Assembly: GCA_030526665.1 (NCBI GenBank)
Contig: JAUNCI010000010.1
Span: 1-45,377, forward strand
Origin: Eubacteriales bacterium
Lineage (GTDB): Bacteria > Bacillota > Clostridia > Lachnospirales > Lachnospiraceae
Direction: 5' to 3'
Length of the DNA stretch: 45,377 nt
In this document: positions 36,257-43,974 of the stretch, piece after piece
How the letters are laid out: every line of letters starts with the position of its first letter
Numbering within the stretch: position 1 is the first letter of the stretch
The notes under the pieces: generated by a model
The model's input: only the letters and a program-made list of their open reading frames with translations
Told to the model about the DNA's origin: nothing
Database searches by the model: none
Program-made: the position numbers and the translations under genes

Positions 36257-37652
36257 ACAAAAAAGAAATAAAGAATACACGTTTGTTTCTGTATTTTTTG
36301 TACTTATATTTATGAGTCTGATCGGCTATCTGATTTATTTTAATATAGAAAAAAGCGAAGAATTTATCAATAGTCCTTATAACACCCGACAGGATACTTT
36401 TTCTGATCGTGTTATTCGAGGAAAAATCATGTCATCGGATGGTCAGGTCCTTGCCGAGACAGAAGTATATGATGACGGTACAGAACATCGATATTATCCA
36501 TATTATAATGTGTTTTCACATGTTATCGGATATGATTCAAATGGAAAGAGCGGTCTTGAATCCGAGGCAAATTTCCAGCTATTGACTTCGCATTCATTTT
36601 TTATTGATCAGATGCGAAATGAGTTTTCCGGAAAGAAAAATATGGGAGATACCGTGATCTCAACACTGGATGCATCTCTCCAGTCAAAGGCATACTATGC
36701 ACTCGGTGACAGACGTGGTGCAATTGTCGCACTGGAACCTTCGACCGGAAAAATCCGTGCAATGGTAAGTAAACCTGATTTTGATCCGAATACAATTGCT
36801 GAGCAGTACCAATATCTGATCAGCGATTCCAACAGCAGCAATCTGTTGAATCGTGCAACCAACGGTGCATATCCTCCGGGATCTACATTTAAGGTAGTTA
36901 CAGCATTGGACTACTACCGAACCAATGGTACGATGGATGGCTATCAGTATCTGTGTAATGGCAGTATTACAGAAGGTACTCATACGATCAACTGCTATAA
37001 TAATACCGTGCATGGTGCAGAAAATTTATATCAGTCCTTTGCCTATTCCTGTAACTGTGCTTTTGCGGATATGGCTCTGCGGTTAGGCGGAAAATCACTG
37101 AACAATACTGCACAGAGTCTTTTGTTTAACAGAGAACTTCCATTGGAAACATACAGATCCAGCACATTTGGCTTATCTGATTCTTCTCCAAGACCGCTGA
37201 TCATGCAGACCTCCATCGGACAGGGAAATACCCTGGTATCGCCTATGCATATGGCATTAATTACGTCTGCCATAGCCAATAAAGGTGTCTTAATGAAACC
37301 GACGTTGATTGATTCTGTTCAGAATGATGCAGGTGAGGTCATTAGTACACAGAGACCGGAAGCATATAAAAGGCTTCTTTCCGCACAGGAAGCTTCGGTA
37401 CTGGGTGAGATGATGGAAGGCGTTGTGAGCTATGGAACTGCAACAAGCTTAAGCGGACTTGGATATACCGTTGCAGGTAAAACGGGTTCTGCAGAATATG
37501 ACGAAGAAGGCCATAGTCATTCCTGGTTTATTGGTTATTGTAATACAGATAATCCCGATCTTGTTGTAGCAATTATCGTCGAGGGCGGCGGTACCGGAAG
37601 TGAAGCCGCTGTTCCGATTGCTCAGGAAATTTTTGATGAGTTTTATTACTAA
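36219..37652 (+). CDS. Class B penicillin-binding protein (transpeptidase)
   Basis: The call uses ATG 36219 (477 residues), which overlaps the SEDS gene by 38 bases. GTG 36177 and ATG 36195 are in frame but overlap more and have no ribosome binding site. A membrane anchor follows the basic N-terminus (about residues 20-40). Next come a short pedestal region starting near N-T-R-Q-D and a transpeptidase domain. The active-site motifs are S-T-F-K (P-P-G-S-T-F-K-V-V), S-C-N (Y-S-C-N-C-A-F) and K-T-G-S (A-G-K-T-G-S-A-E). No glycosyltransferase domain is present. It resembles PbpA/PBP2 partners of SEDS proteins and cross-links peptidoglycan outside the membrane. Confidence 0.92.
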   Translation, partial: EMLREKNITPKRKQKRNKEYTFVSVFFVLIFMSLIGYLIYFNIEKSEEFINSPYNTRQDTFSDRVIRGKIMSSDGQVLAETEVYDDGTEHRYYPYYNVFSHVIGYDSNGKSGLESEANFQLLTSHSFFIDQMRNEFSGKKNMGDTVISTLDASLQSKAYYALGDRRGAIVALEPSTGKIRAMVSKPDFDPNTIAEQYQYLISDSNSSNLLNRATNGAYPPGSTFKVVTALDYYRTNGTMDGYQYLCNGSITEGTHTINCYNNTVHGAENLYQSFAYSCNCAFADMALRLGGKSLNNTAQSLLFNRELPLETYRSSTFGLSDSSPRPLIMQTSIGQGNTLVSPMHMALITSAIANKGVLMKPTLIDSVQNDAGEVISTQRPEAYKRLLSAQEASVLGEMMEGVVSYGTATSLSGLGYTVAGKTGSAEYDEEGHSHSWFIGYCNTDNPDLVVAIIVEGGGTGSEAAVPIAQEIFDEFYY

Positions 37653-37672
37653 GATTATTGTTTGAAGAATAC

Positions 37673-37701
37673 TTGCCAGTTGAGATAAAAACTGATATAT
37701 T
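37673..37701 (+). promoter_or_regulatory. Candidate promoter for the Nudix gene
   Basis: TTGCCA at 37673-37678 and TATATT at 37696-37701 are 17 bp apart, just after the PBP stop. Confidence 0.45.
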
Positions 37702-37741
37702 ATTTACAGTTATATGTCACACGCAGACAGGAGGTTTTGCA

Positions 37742-38197
37742 ATGATAGAAGCAACTAGCTGTGGCGGTGTGGTAATTTTCCGAGGAAAAATCCTTACACT
37801 ATTCAAATCGTACAAAAATCGATATGAAGGATGGGTTTTGCCAAAGGGAACGGTAGAGAAGGGTGAGACCTTTGAAGAGACTGCTCTTAGAGAAGTACGC
37901 GAAGAAGCAGGGGTCAATGCGACAATAGTAAAATATATCGGAAAAAGTCAATACAATTTTACTGTGCCTGATGATATAGTCACAAAGGAAGTGCATTGGT
38001 TTCTGATGGCTGCGGATAATTATCACAGTAAACCTCAACGGGAAGAATACTTCGTAGATTCCGGATATTACAAATATCATGAAATCTATCATTTACTTCG
38101 TTTTTCCAACGAAAAACAGATCGTTGAAAAGGCATATGCGGAGTATCAGGAGTTACGCAGTGCAGGTAAATGGATAAAACCTGGCAGAAATTTTTAA
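37742..38197 (+). CDS. Nudix hydrolase
   Basis: This 151-residue protein starts at ATG 37742, seven bases after AGGAGG. A TTG 28 codons upstream is open in frame but lies in the promoter region and is rejected. The Nudix box G-x5-E-x7-R-E-x2-E-E-x-G is complete at about residues 38-60 (G-T-V-E-K-G-E, then R-E-V-R-E-E-A-G). The W-V-L-P-K-G motif just before it is typical of diadenosine-polyphosphate or diphosphoinositol-type hydrolases, but the substrate cannot be fixed from sequence. A strong terminator follows. Confidence 0.88.
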   Translation: MIEATSCGGVVIFRGKILTLFKSYKNRYEGWVLPKGTVEKGETFEETALREVREEAGVNATIVKYIGKSQYNFTVPDDIVTKEVHWFLMAADNYHSKPQREEYFVDSGYYKYHEIYHLLRFSNEKQIVEKAYAEYQELRSAGKWIKPGRNF

Positions 38198-38203
38198 AGA
38201 ATT

Positions 38204-38229
38204 AGGCTGTTTTTTAACAGCCTTTTTTC
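38204..38229 (+). terminator. Terminator after the Nudix gene
   Basis: An 8-bp perfect stem (38204-38211 with 38216-38223) has a TTTT loop, followed by a T run. Confidence 0.9.
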
Positions 38230-38267
38230 TTATATATCAGGAAATATTTTAGATTAAAGAGGTACAT

Positions 38268-38576
38268 ATGTTAACCTGGATGGATCATTATTTGATTGAT
38301 GAAGAAATAAAAAATCCTGAAAAAGTTCGAAAAAAAATAGATTCCGGTAAACTCACCGGTATTTATCTGATCACATTATCTTCCAATCAAGATAATATGT
38401 TGGAAATTTATGCTGCCGATCTGCTGAAGATGAAGGCACAGCGTGATTTATGTCAGCCGATTGTGGGAATTGCCAAAAACAGAGACAATGCGATTGAAAT
38501 GATAGTTCGTATTCTGGAGGAATCTCTGCAAACAGAGTACGCTGCGGACTTGGTAAATTATTTGAAAAACAGGTGA
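38268..38576 (+). CDS. Hypothetical protein of 102 residues
   Basis: I do not recognise this family. It starts at ATG 38268 behind AGAGG. It is a soluble, mixed alpha/beta-looking protein: an N-terminal acidic/basic helix (D-E-E-I-K-N-P-E-K-V-R-K-K-I), a strand G-I-Y-L-I-T-L, a segment I-V-G-I-A-K-N-R-D-N-A that resembles a beta-alpha turn, and a C-terminal helix. There is no signal peptide or membrane segment. It lies four bases before the DUF2953 gene and after a terminator, so it belongs with DUF2953-GerW rather than with the Nudix gene. It may be linked to sporulation by context only. Confidence 0.75.
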   Translation: MLTWMDHYLIDEEIKNPEKVRKKIDSGKLTGIYLITLSSNQDNMLEIYAADLLKMKAQRDLCQPIVGIAKNRDNAIEMIVRILEESLQTEYAADLVNYLKNR

Positions 38577-38580
38577 AAAT

Positions 38581-39666
38581 ATGCTGCATATTTTATGGAC
38601 GATCATAAAAGTTGTGCTGATCATTCTGGCAGTTATTTTGGGATTAGTACTGGCATTAATTCTCTTACTTTTGTTTTGCCCGATTCAATATTATGCGGGT
38701 GCTCAAAAGGAGCCGGATACACCGCTAAAAGAATTTTCCGGAATGGCAAAGGCAGCCTGGCTATGGCATGGAATTACATTGCGTATGGACTATACAAATG
38801 GAAATATAAGTATAGTTCTACGACTATTCGGGATTCCGATCAGCAAACTATTGAAAAAAATATTTAATAAAACAAAAAAGACGACTGAAAAAGTAAATAA
38901 TAAATCGGCTGAAATTAACAATGATGAAATAAAGTCAGAACAGACTAAAACGACGGAAACTGAAAAGTCAAAAAGTGATTCAGTAGAAACGATAAGCATT
39001 GAGCAGGCTGTGAATAATAATGTTGAAACTGACAATGCCTTGAATGATCGTGCGGAAGATATTTACTTTGAAAATGCAATTCACGAAAATAATTTCGTTG
39101 TGAATGAAACAGAAGAAGATGTAACAGCGAGTTCACAACAGAGCAAAGACAAAAAAACATTCATTTCAAAAATATTGCAGATCATCAAAAAGATTATTGG
39201 TTTTCCGTTTTCTATAGTTAAGAAAATCGCAGCCTTCGTACGGAAGATTCGTGATAAACTTCATGAATTGCATCAGACGATAAGCCGGATTCGTAAAAAA
39301 ACCGACTGGTATAAACGCTTTCTGACCCATCCAAAAACGAAAGCAGCACTTGCACTGGTTTGGGAGGATGGAAAGAAACTGATTCATCATATATTACCAA
39401 AAAAAATTCGTGGAAATATGAAATTTGACAACGAAGATCCATACATTACCGGATTGATACTTGCAGGAGTCGGCATGACGATTCCGATGCATAAAAACAA
39501 AATTAAGATTACGCCATTATTTGAACAGCGTAATTATTTTGAAGGCAAACTAAAACTATCCGGCAGGATATATGGAATCGTGATAGTTAAAACTGCAATT
39601 GAAATATATTTTAATCGAAATGTGAAATTTGTAATGAGAAAAATGAGACATAAGGAGGCAGCATGA
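38581..39666 (+). CDS. DUF2953 membrane protein (YtfI-like)
   Basis: This 361-residue protein has one strong hydrophobic N-terminal segment (about residues 6-35, L/I/V-rich). It is followed by the DUF2953-type start of a soluble domain (Y-Y-A-G-A, W-L-W-H-G-I-T-L-R, L-R-L-F-G-I-P-I). Residues about 95-195 are a low-complexity stretch rich in N, E, T, K and S that is probably disordered. The C-terminal part has the conserved T-G-L-I-L-A-G-V-G segment and ends in F-V-M-R-K-M-R. In B. subtilis the homologue ytfI precedes ytfJ (gerW), the same order as here. Its function is unknown. The stop overlaps the next start. Confidence 0.82.
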   Translation: MLHILWTIIKVVLIILAVILGLVLALILLLLFCPIQYYAGAQKEPDTPLKEFSGMAKAAWLWHGITLRMDYTNGNISIVLRLFGIPISKLLKKIFNKTKKTTEKVNNKSAEINNDEIKSEQTKTTETEKSKSDSVETISIEQAVNNNVETDNALNDRAEDIYFENAIHENNFVVNETEEDVTASSQQSKDKKTFISKILQIIKKIIGFPFSIVKKIAAFVRKIRDKLHELHQTISRIRKKTDWYKRFLTHPKTKAALALVWEDGKKLIHHILPKKIRGNMKFDNEDPYITGLILAGVGMTIPMHKNKIKITPLFEQRNYFEGKLKLSGRIYGIVIVKTAIEIYFNRNVKFVMRKMRHKEAA

Positions 39667-40031
39667 TGGAAAAAGAAAATAATTTCAAGGAGACTGTTAA
39701 TTCTTTATTTAAAGGAATGGATGCTTTTATTTCAGCCAAAACTGTAGTTGGTGAGCCGATAACAGTGGGTGATACGATTATCTTACCGTTGGTTGATGTA
39801 TCATTTGGAGTAGGAGCGGGTGCTCTGTCAGGCGATAAAAAAGACAGCGGCGGCGGTGGTCTTGCCGGAAAAGTTACTCCTTCAGCTGTTCTGGTTGTTT
39901 CAAACGGAACTACAAAACTGGTAAATGTAAAGAATCAGGATGGTATGACCAAGGTACTTGATATGGTTCCTGATTTCATAAATCGCTTTGCGCCGGGTTC
40001 AAAAAAAGAATCGGATGAAGTAGATGAATAA
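39663..40031 (+). CDS. GerW-family sporulation/germination protein (YtfJ-like)
   Basis: This 122-residue protein starts at ATG 39663, overlapping the DUF2953 stop; ATG 39666 is equally possible and has better spacing from AAGGAGG (39652-39658). The family core is V-V-G-E-P-I-T-V-G-D-T-I-I-L-P-L-V-D-V (about residues 29-47), a glycine-rich segment with G-G-G-G-L, then P-S-A-V-L-V-V. In Bacillus GerW is a spore protein needed for SleB-dependent cortex hydrolysis in germination. Related proteins also occur in non-sporing bacteria, so sporulation of this organism is suggested, not proven. Confidence 0.88.
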   Translation: MMEKENNFKETVNSLFKGMDAFISAKTVVGEPITVGDTIILPLVDVSFGVGAGALSGDKKDSGGGGLAGKVTPSAVLVVSNGTTKLVNVKNQDGMTKVLDMVPDFINRFAPGSKKESDEVDE

Positions 40032-40089
40032 AATGAACGATATTGTTAAAAAATTATCATCGTAAATTATAATTTAGTGTTATTAATTC

Positions 40090-40151
40090 AAAAACCTTGT
40101 AATTCAACTTTGGATTTTTTCTTTCAGATGTTGGATTATGAGGTTTTTTTT
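40090..40151 (+). terminator. Large terminator hairpin after gerW
   Basis: Bases 40090-40108 pair with 40130-40148 over 19 bp, including several G-T wobbles, around a 21-base loop. The right arm ends in an eight-T run. Confidence 0.75.
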
Positions 40152-40260
40152 GCTTAAAATTCAATATAAAGAAAGAGTCTTTCGAAATTGTCATACAATT
40201 ATTTTTATTACTCTGAATTCTGCGTTAAATATATAACATGTATAAAATTTTATCCTTATG

Positions 40261-40290
40261 TTGCATAATATATATACAAAATGCTATAAT
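40261..40290 (+). promoter_or_regulatory. Extended -10 promoter for the rnf operon
   Basis: TTGCAT at 40261-40266 and TATAAT at 40285-40290 have 18-bp spacing, with the extended element TGC at 40282-40284. The predicted leader is about 73 bases. Confidence 0.75.
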
Positions 40291-40308
40291 ATAACTTATA
40301 TTAGAATG

Positions 40309-40325
40309 CTTATTTTTAAAATAAG
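40309..40325. repeat. AT-rich palindrome in the rnf leader
   Basis: CTTATTTT and AAAATAAG flank one T, an 8-bp perfect inverted repeat about 12 bases downstream of the predicted transcription start. It could be an operator. It does not match the Rex consensus known to me. Confidence 0.4.
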
Positions 40326-40369
40326 TATCTTATTTTGAAATCATATTTTTATTAAAAAGGAGGGAGAAT

Positions 40370-41695
40370 ATGAGTTTTGCTACATTTCGTGGCGGAGTTC
40401 ATCCAGATGATGGAAAGAGCTATTCTAAGGACAAACCGATTCAATCCTATTTACCAAAAGGTGAGATGGTTTATCCTGTTTCCCAGCATATAGGTGCTCC
40501 TGCTAAACCGGTCGTAAAGAAAAATGATACTGTTCTCATGGGACAGATTATTGCAGAAGCTGGTGGATTTGTTTCATCAAACATTATCAGTTCTGTATCT
40601 GGTAAGGTAAAAACCATAGAAAACAGAATGCTTCCGAATGGAGCGATTGTAAATTCCATCGTTATTGAAAATGATGGTCTGTATACTCCTGTAGAAGGTT
40701 TAGGAACCAAAAGGGATTATACACAGATGTCCAGACAAGAGATTATCGAAGCTGTAAAAGATGCCGGAATCGTTGGTCTCGGAGGCGCCGGATTCCCGAC
40801 TCACGTAAAGCTGAGTCCAAAAGATCCGAACAAGATCGATTATATTATTGTAAATGGTGCAGAATGTGAACCTTATCTGACAAGTGATTACCGTGCATTA
40901 TTGGAAATGCCTGAGAAAATCATTGAAGGATTAAAGATTATGGTTTCTTTGTATGATAATGCACAGGGTGTGATTGCAATCGAAAATAACAAACCGGATG
41001 CAATTGAAAAAGTAAGTTCGCTTGTTGCAAATGAACCAAAGATCAAAGTTGTACCATTAAAGACAAAATATCCACAGGGAGCAGAACGTAATCTGATTTA
41101 TGCGGTTACCGGTCGCACTCTTCATTCTAAATTACTTCCGGCAGATGTTGGATGTATCGTGGATAATGTGGATACAGTTGTTGCTATTCAGATGGCAGTC
41201 GCAGAAACGACACCTCTTATGAGAAGAATCGTTACCGTTACCGGTGATGGTGTCAACGATCCTTGCAACTTCGAGGTTAAAACAGGAACATGTTTTGAAG
41301 AATTAATTGAAGCTGCAGGCGGAATGAAAGAGGGCGTTGAAAAAGTAATCGCAGGTGGTCCTATGATGGGATTTGCAATGTCGTCTCTGAAGGTTCCTGT
41401 TGTCAAAACATCCTCAGCAATTACTGTATTTACACATGATGAAGTAGCTGAATACGAAGAAACACCTTGTATTCGCTGCGGTAAATGCGTTGAGGCATGT
41501 CCATCACATCTGGTTCCTGTAAAAATGATGCAGGCTGCAGAAAAAGTGGATTTGAAATATTTTGAAGCGCTGAATGGTATGGAATGCTATGAATGTGGAT
41601 GCTGTACCTTTACCTGTCCGGCACGCAGACCACTTACACAGGCATTTAAACAGATGCGTCAGGCAGTTATGGCAGAACGTAGAAAAAAAGCATAA
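40370..41695 (+). CDS. rnfC: Rnf complex subunit C (NADH-binding, iron-sulfur)
   Basis: This 441-residue peripheral subunit of ferredoxin:NAD+ oxidoreductase starts behind AAGGAGGG. The N-terminus has the RnfC pattern F-R-G-G-V-H-P-D-D-G-K. It is followed by the NADH/FMN-binding region G-L-G-G-A-G-F-P-T-H-V-K (about residues 136-147) and V-N-G-A-E-C-E-P-Y-L-T. An SLBB-like domain comes next. Two ferredoxin [4Fe-4S] motifs, C-I-R-C-G-K-C-V-E-A-C-P and C-Y-E-C-G-C-C-T-F-T-C-P, lie near the C-terminus. It is first in a complete rnf operon; rnfDG begins 16 bases after the stop. Confidence 0.95.
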   Translation: MSFATFRGGVHPDDGKSYSKDKPIQSYLPKGEMVYPVSQHIGAPAKPVVKKNDTVLMGQIIAEAGGFVSSNIISSVSGKVKTIENRMLPNGAIVNSIVIENDGLYTPVEGLGTKRDYTQMSRQEIIEAVKDAGIVGLGGAGFPTHVKLSPKDPNKIDYIIVNGAECEPYLTSDYRALLEMPEKIIEGLKIMVSLYDNAQGVIAIENNKPDAIEKVSSLVANEPKIKVVPLKTKYPQGAERNLIYAVTGRTLHSKLLPADVGCIVDNVDTVVAIQMAVAETTPLMRRIVTVTGDGVNDPCNFEVKTGTCFEELIEAAGGMKEGVEKVIAGGPMMGFAMSSLKVPVVKTSSAITVFTHDEVAEYEETPCIRCGKCVEACPSHLVPVKMMQAAEKVDLKYFEALNGMECYECGCCTFTCPARRPLTQAFKQMRQAVMAERRKKA

Positions 41696-41711
41696 TAGGG
41701 GGGAGAATCAC

Positions 41712-43286
41712 ATGAGTTTTAATTTATCATCATCACCTCATGTCAGAGGTTCTGTATCCACGCACTCCATTATGTGGGATGTAAGTCTGGCTTTATTACC
41801 TACGACTGCATTCGGTGTATACAGATTTGGTTATCATGCATTGGCAATCGTACTTGTTTCCGTACTGTTTGCCGTGTTATCAGAATATGCGTTTATGAAT
41901 ATCCGCGGACAGAAAGTTTTGATTTCGGATGGAAGTGCATTTCTGACAGGTTTAATGATTGCATTAAATATGCCGCCAAGAGTTCCGTTGTGGATTCCTG
42001 CATTAGGCAGTATTTTTGCTATTATCTTTGTAAAACAGCTTTTCGGCGGACTTGGACAGAACTTCATGAACCCTGCAATGGGTGCACGCTGTTTTCTTTT
42101 AATTTCATTTACAAGTATCATGAGCGACTTTAAAGTTGATTCTGTTACATCCGCAACTCCTGTAGCCAGACTGGCCAGCGGCGAAAGTGTTGATCTGTAT
42201 GATCTTTTTATTGGAAATACAGTTGGAACTATCGGTGAAGTTTCTGCAATTTGTATTTTAATTGGCGGTATTTATCTTCTTGCGAAAAAAATTATCACCT
42301 GGGAAATCCCGGTTTGCTACATAGGTTCTTTTGCAATTTTCATGTTCTTTTTAGGACATCAGACATTCAATATGACTTATGTACTTGCTGAAATCTGTGC
42401 CGGCGGACTTATGCTTGGCGCATGGTTTATGGCGACAGATTATGTTACAAGTCCTGTTACAAAAAATGGAAAAATTCTTTTTGGAGTATTCCTTGGTATT
42501 CTGACCGGAATTTTCCGTGTGCATGGTGTTTCAGCAGAAGGTGTTTCTTATGCAATTATCATTGGCAACCTTCTGGTTCCGCTTATTGAAAAAATTACTA
42601 TGCCAAAAGCTTTTGGTCTTGAACACGTGAAAAAAGAGAAAAAAGCAAAAGAAAAGACTGCAGAAGAATCTGCTCCTGCAGTAAAAGCTCCGATCTCTAT
42701 GAAAGCTTATCATGCAGCATTGAATCTTTGCGTTATTACTTTGGTAGTCGGACTTCTTCTGGGCGTTGTTTATCAGATGACAAAAGAACCGATCGAAAGA
42801 GCAGAAATGGAAGAAGCTACTGCAGCATTTGCAGCTGTTTGCCCACAGGCTGCAAGTTTTGAAGATGGTGAAGATTTGATGGCAAATGCACATCTTATTA
42901 CAGACGGAACATATGGAAATGTTGTTTTGAACAGTGCATATCATTCATTGGATGAAGATGGCGCTATCAATGGATATGTAGTAAATATCACAACCAAAGA
43001 TGGTTTTGGCGGTGAAATTACTTCTGCAATTGGCTTTGACAAAGATCATTTGATTACCGGAATCGAATTCCTCGAAATCAATGAAACTGCAGGACTTGGT
43101 ATGAGAGCAACTGAACCTGAATTCAGAGCTCAGTATTGTGGAATTGCAACAGATTCCTTTGTTCTTGTGAAATCCGGAAAATCAGCTGAAAACGAAGTAG
43201 ATGCATTGAGTGGTGCTTCTATTACATCGGCAGCTGTTACAAATTCAGTTAATGCAGCACTTGCAGTAGTAAACAGTGCAGAATAG
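41712..43286 (+). CDS. rnfD: Fused Rnf subunits D and G (membrane flavoprotein)
   Basis: This single 524-residue frame starts at ATG 41712 behind GGGGGGAG. Residues 1-302 are RnfD: S-S-P-H-V-R-G at the start, about ten hydrophobic segments, and the covalent-FMN motif S-A-T with Thr149 as the likely acceptor. Residues about 303-329 are a Lys/Glu/Ala-rich linker. Residues 330-524 are RnfG: one membrane helix (about 336-356) and an FMN-binding domain with G-F-G-G-E-I, E-T-A-G-L-G and the flavinylation motif D-x2-S-G-A-S-x-T-S, whose acceptor would be Ser503. RnfD and RnfG are normally separate genes in this order. No stop or frame change lies at the junction. The topology works: the basic linker would be cytoplasmic and the RnfG domain outside. 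Confidence 0.9.
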   Translation: MSFNLSSSPHVRGSVSTHSIMWDVSLALLPTTAFGVYRFGYHALAIVLVSVLFAVLSEYAFMNIRGQKVLISDGSAFLTGLMIALNMPPRVPLWIPALGSIFAIIFVKQLFGGLGQNFMNPAMGARCFLLISFTSIMSDFKVDSVTSATPVARLASGESVDLYDLFIGNTVGTIGEVSAICILIGGIYLLAKKIITWEIPVCYIGSFAIFMFFLGHQTFNMTYVLAEICAGGLMLGAWFMATDYVTSPVTKNGKILFGVFLGILTGIFRVHGVSAEGVSYAIIIGNLLVPLIEKITMPKAFGLEHVKKEKKAKEKTAEESAPAVKAPISMKAYHAALNLCVITLVVGLLLGVVYQMTKEPIERAEMEEATAAFAAVCPQAASFEDGEDLMANAHLITDGTYGNVVLNSAYHSLDEDGAINGYVVNITTKDGFGGEITSAIGFDKDHLITGIEFLEINETAGLGMRATEPEFRAQYCGIATDSFVLVKSGKSAENEVDALSGASITSAAVTNSVNAALAVVNSAE

Positions 43287-43296
43287 GAGGTAAGGG

Positions 43297-43971
43297 ATGA
43301 ATAAATATTTAGAGCGTATTTATAATGGTATCGTCAAAGAAAACCCGACCTTTATTCTGATTCTTGGTATGTGTCCGACTCTTGCGGTTACTACCTCGGT
43401 TTCAAATGCGTTTGGTATGGGTGTTTCTACAATGGCAGTTTTGATTTTGTCGAACTTTTTGATTTCACTTCTTCGTAACGTGATTCCGGATAAGGTTCGT
43501 ATTCCTGCTTACATTGTAATCATTGCATCACTTGTTACAGTTGTAGAGCTTTTAATGAAAGCTTATGTACGATCACTTAGCAACTCACTCGGACTGTATA
43601 TTCCGTTAATCGTAGTTAACTGTATTATTTTAGGTAGAGCAGAAGCATACGCTGCAAAAAGTACACCGTTACTTTCTATCTGTGATGGTATTGGAATGGG
43701 CTGCGGTTTTACAATTGCACTTTCATTGATCGGTGCATGCCGAGAAGTAATTGGTAATGGAACGCTTTTGGGTCATACAGTAATGCCGTCATCATATGTG
43801 CCGGTGGCGATTTTCACAAAAGCACCTGGTGCGTTTATTGTTCTCGGAACTCTGATCGCTATTTTGAATGCATTAAATATTAAAAATAACAGCAGTAAAA
43901 AGGTGGAACGCTGCGATGGAGATTGCTGCCATTGCTCTATAAGCTGTTCTCCGGAAAAGAAGGAGGCATAA
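43297..43971 (+). CDS. rnfE: Rnf complex subunit E with cysteine-rich tail
   Basis: This 224-residue membrane subunit has six hydrophobic segments. It shows the RnfE features N-P-T-F-I-L-I-L-G-M-C-P-T-L-A-V and Y-I-P-L-I-V-V-N-C-I-I-L-G-R-A-E. Cys26 and Cys109 correspond to the residues that, together with two from RnfA, hold a membrane-embedded [2Fe-2S] cluster in Rnf/NQR complexes. After the last helix is a short basic and cysteine-rich tail, with cysteines at 206, 210, 211, 213 and 217, which is not part of the core subunit. AGGAGG precedes the start. Confidence 0.94.
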   Translation: MNKYLERIYNGIVKENPTFILILGMCPTLAVTTSVSNAFGMGVSTMAVLILSNFLISLLRNVIPDKVRIPAYIVIIASLVTVVELLMKAYVRSLSNSLGLYIPLIVVNCIILGRAEAYAAKSTPLLSICDGIGMGCGFTIALSLIGACREVIGNGTLLGHTVMPSSYVPVAIFTKAPGAFIVLGTLIAILNALNIKNNSSKKVERCDGDCCHCSISCSPEKKEA

Positions 43972-43974
43972 GGC

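Larger units (their letters stand above)
40032..40369. other. 338-base intergenic region upstream of the rnf operon
   Basis: It holds the gerW terminator (40090-40151), AT-rich sequence without an open frame, an extended -10 promoter (40261-40290), and an AT-only-flanked palindrome (40309-40325) in the leader. The ribosome binding site AAGGAGGG is just before rnfC. No riboswitch family was recognised. Confidence 0.6.

Noticed and set aside
41574..41711. Upstream in-frame extension of the RnfD-G frame
   Set aside because: It runs inside the rnfC ferredoxin region in another frame. ATG 41712 has a strong ribosome binding site and the RnfD N-terminus.
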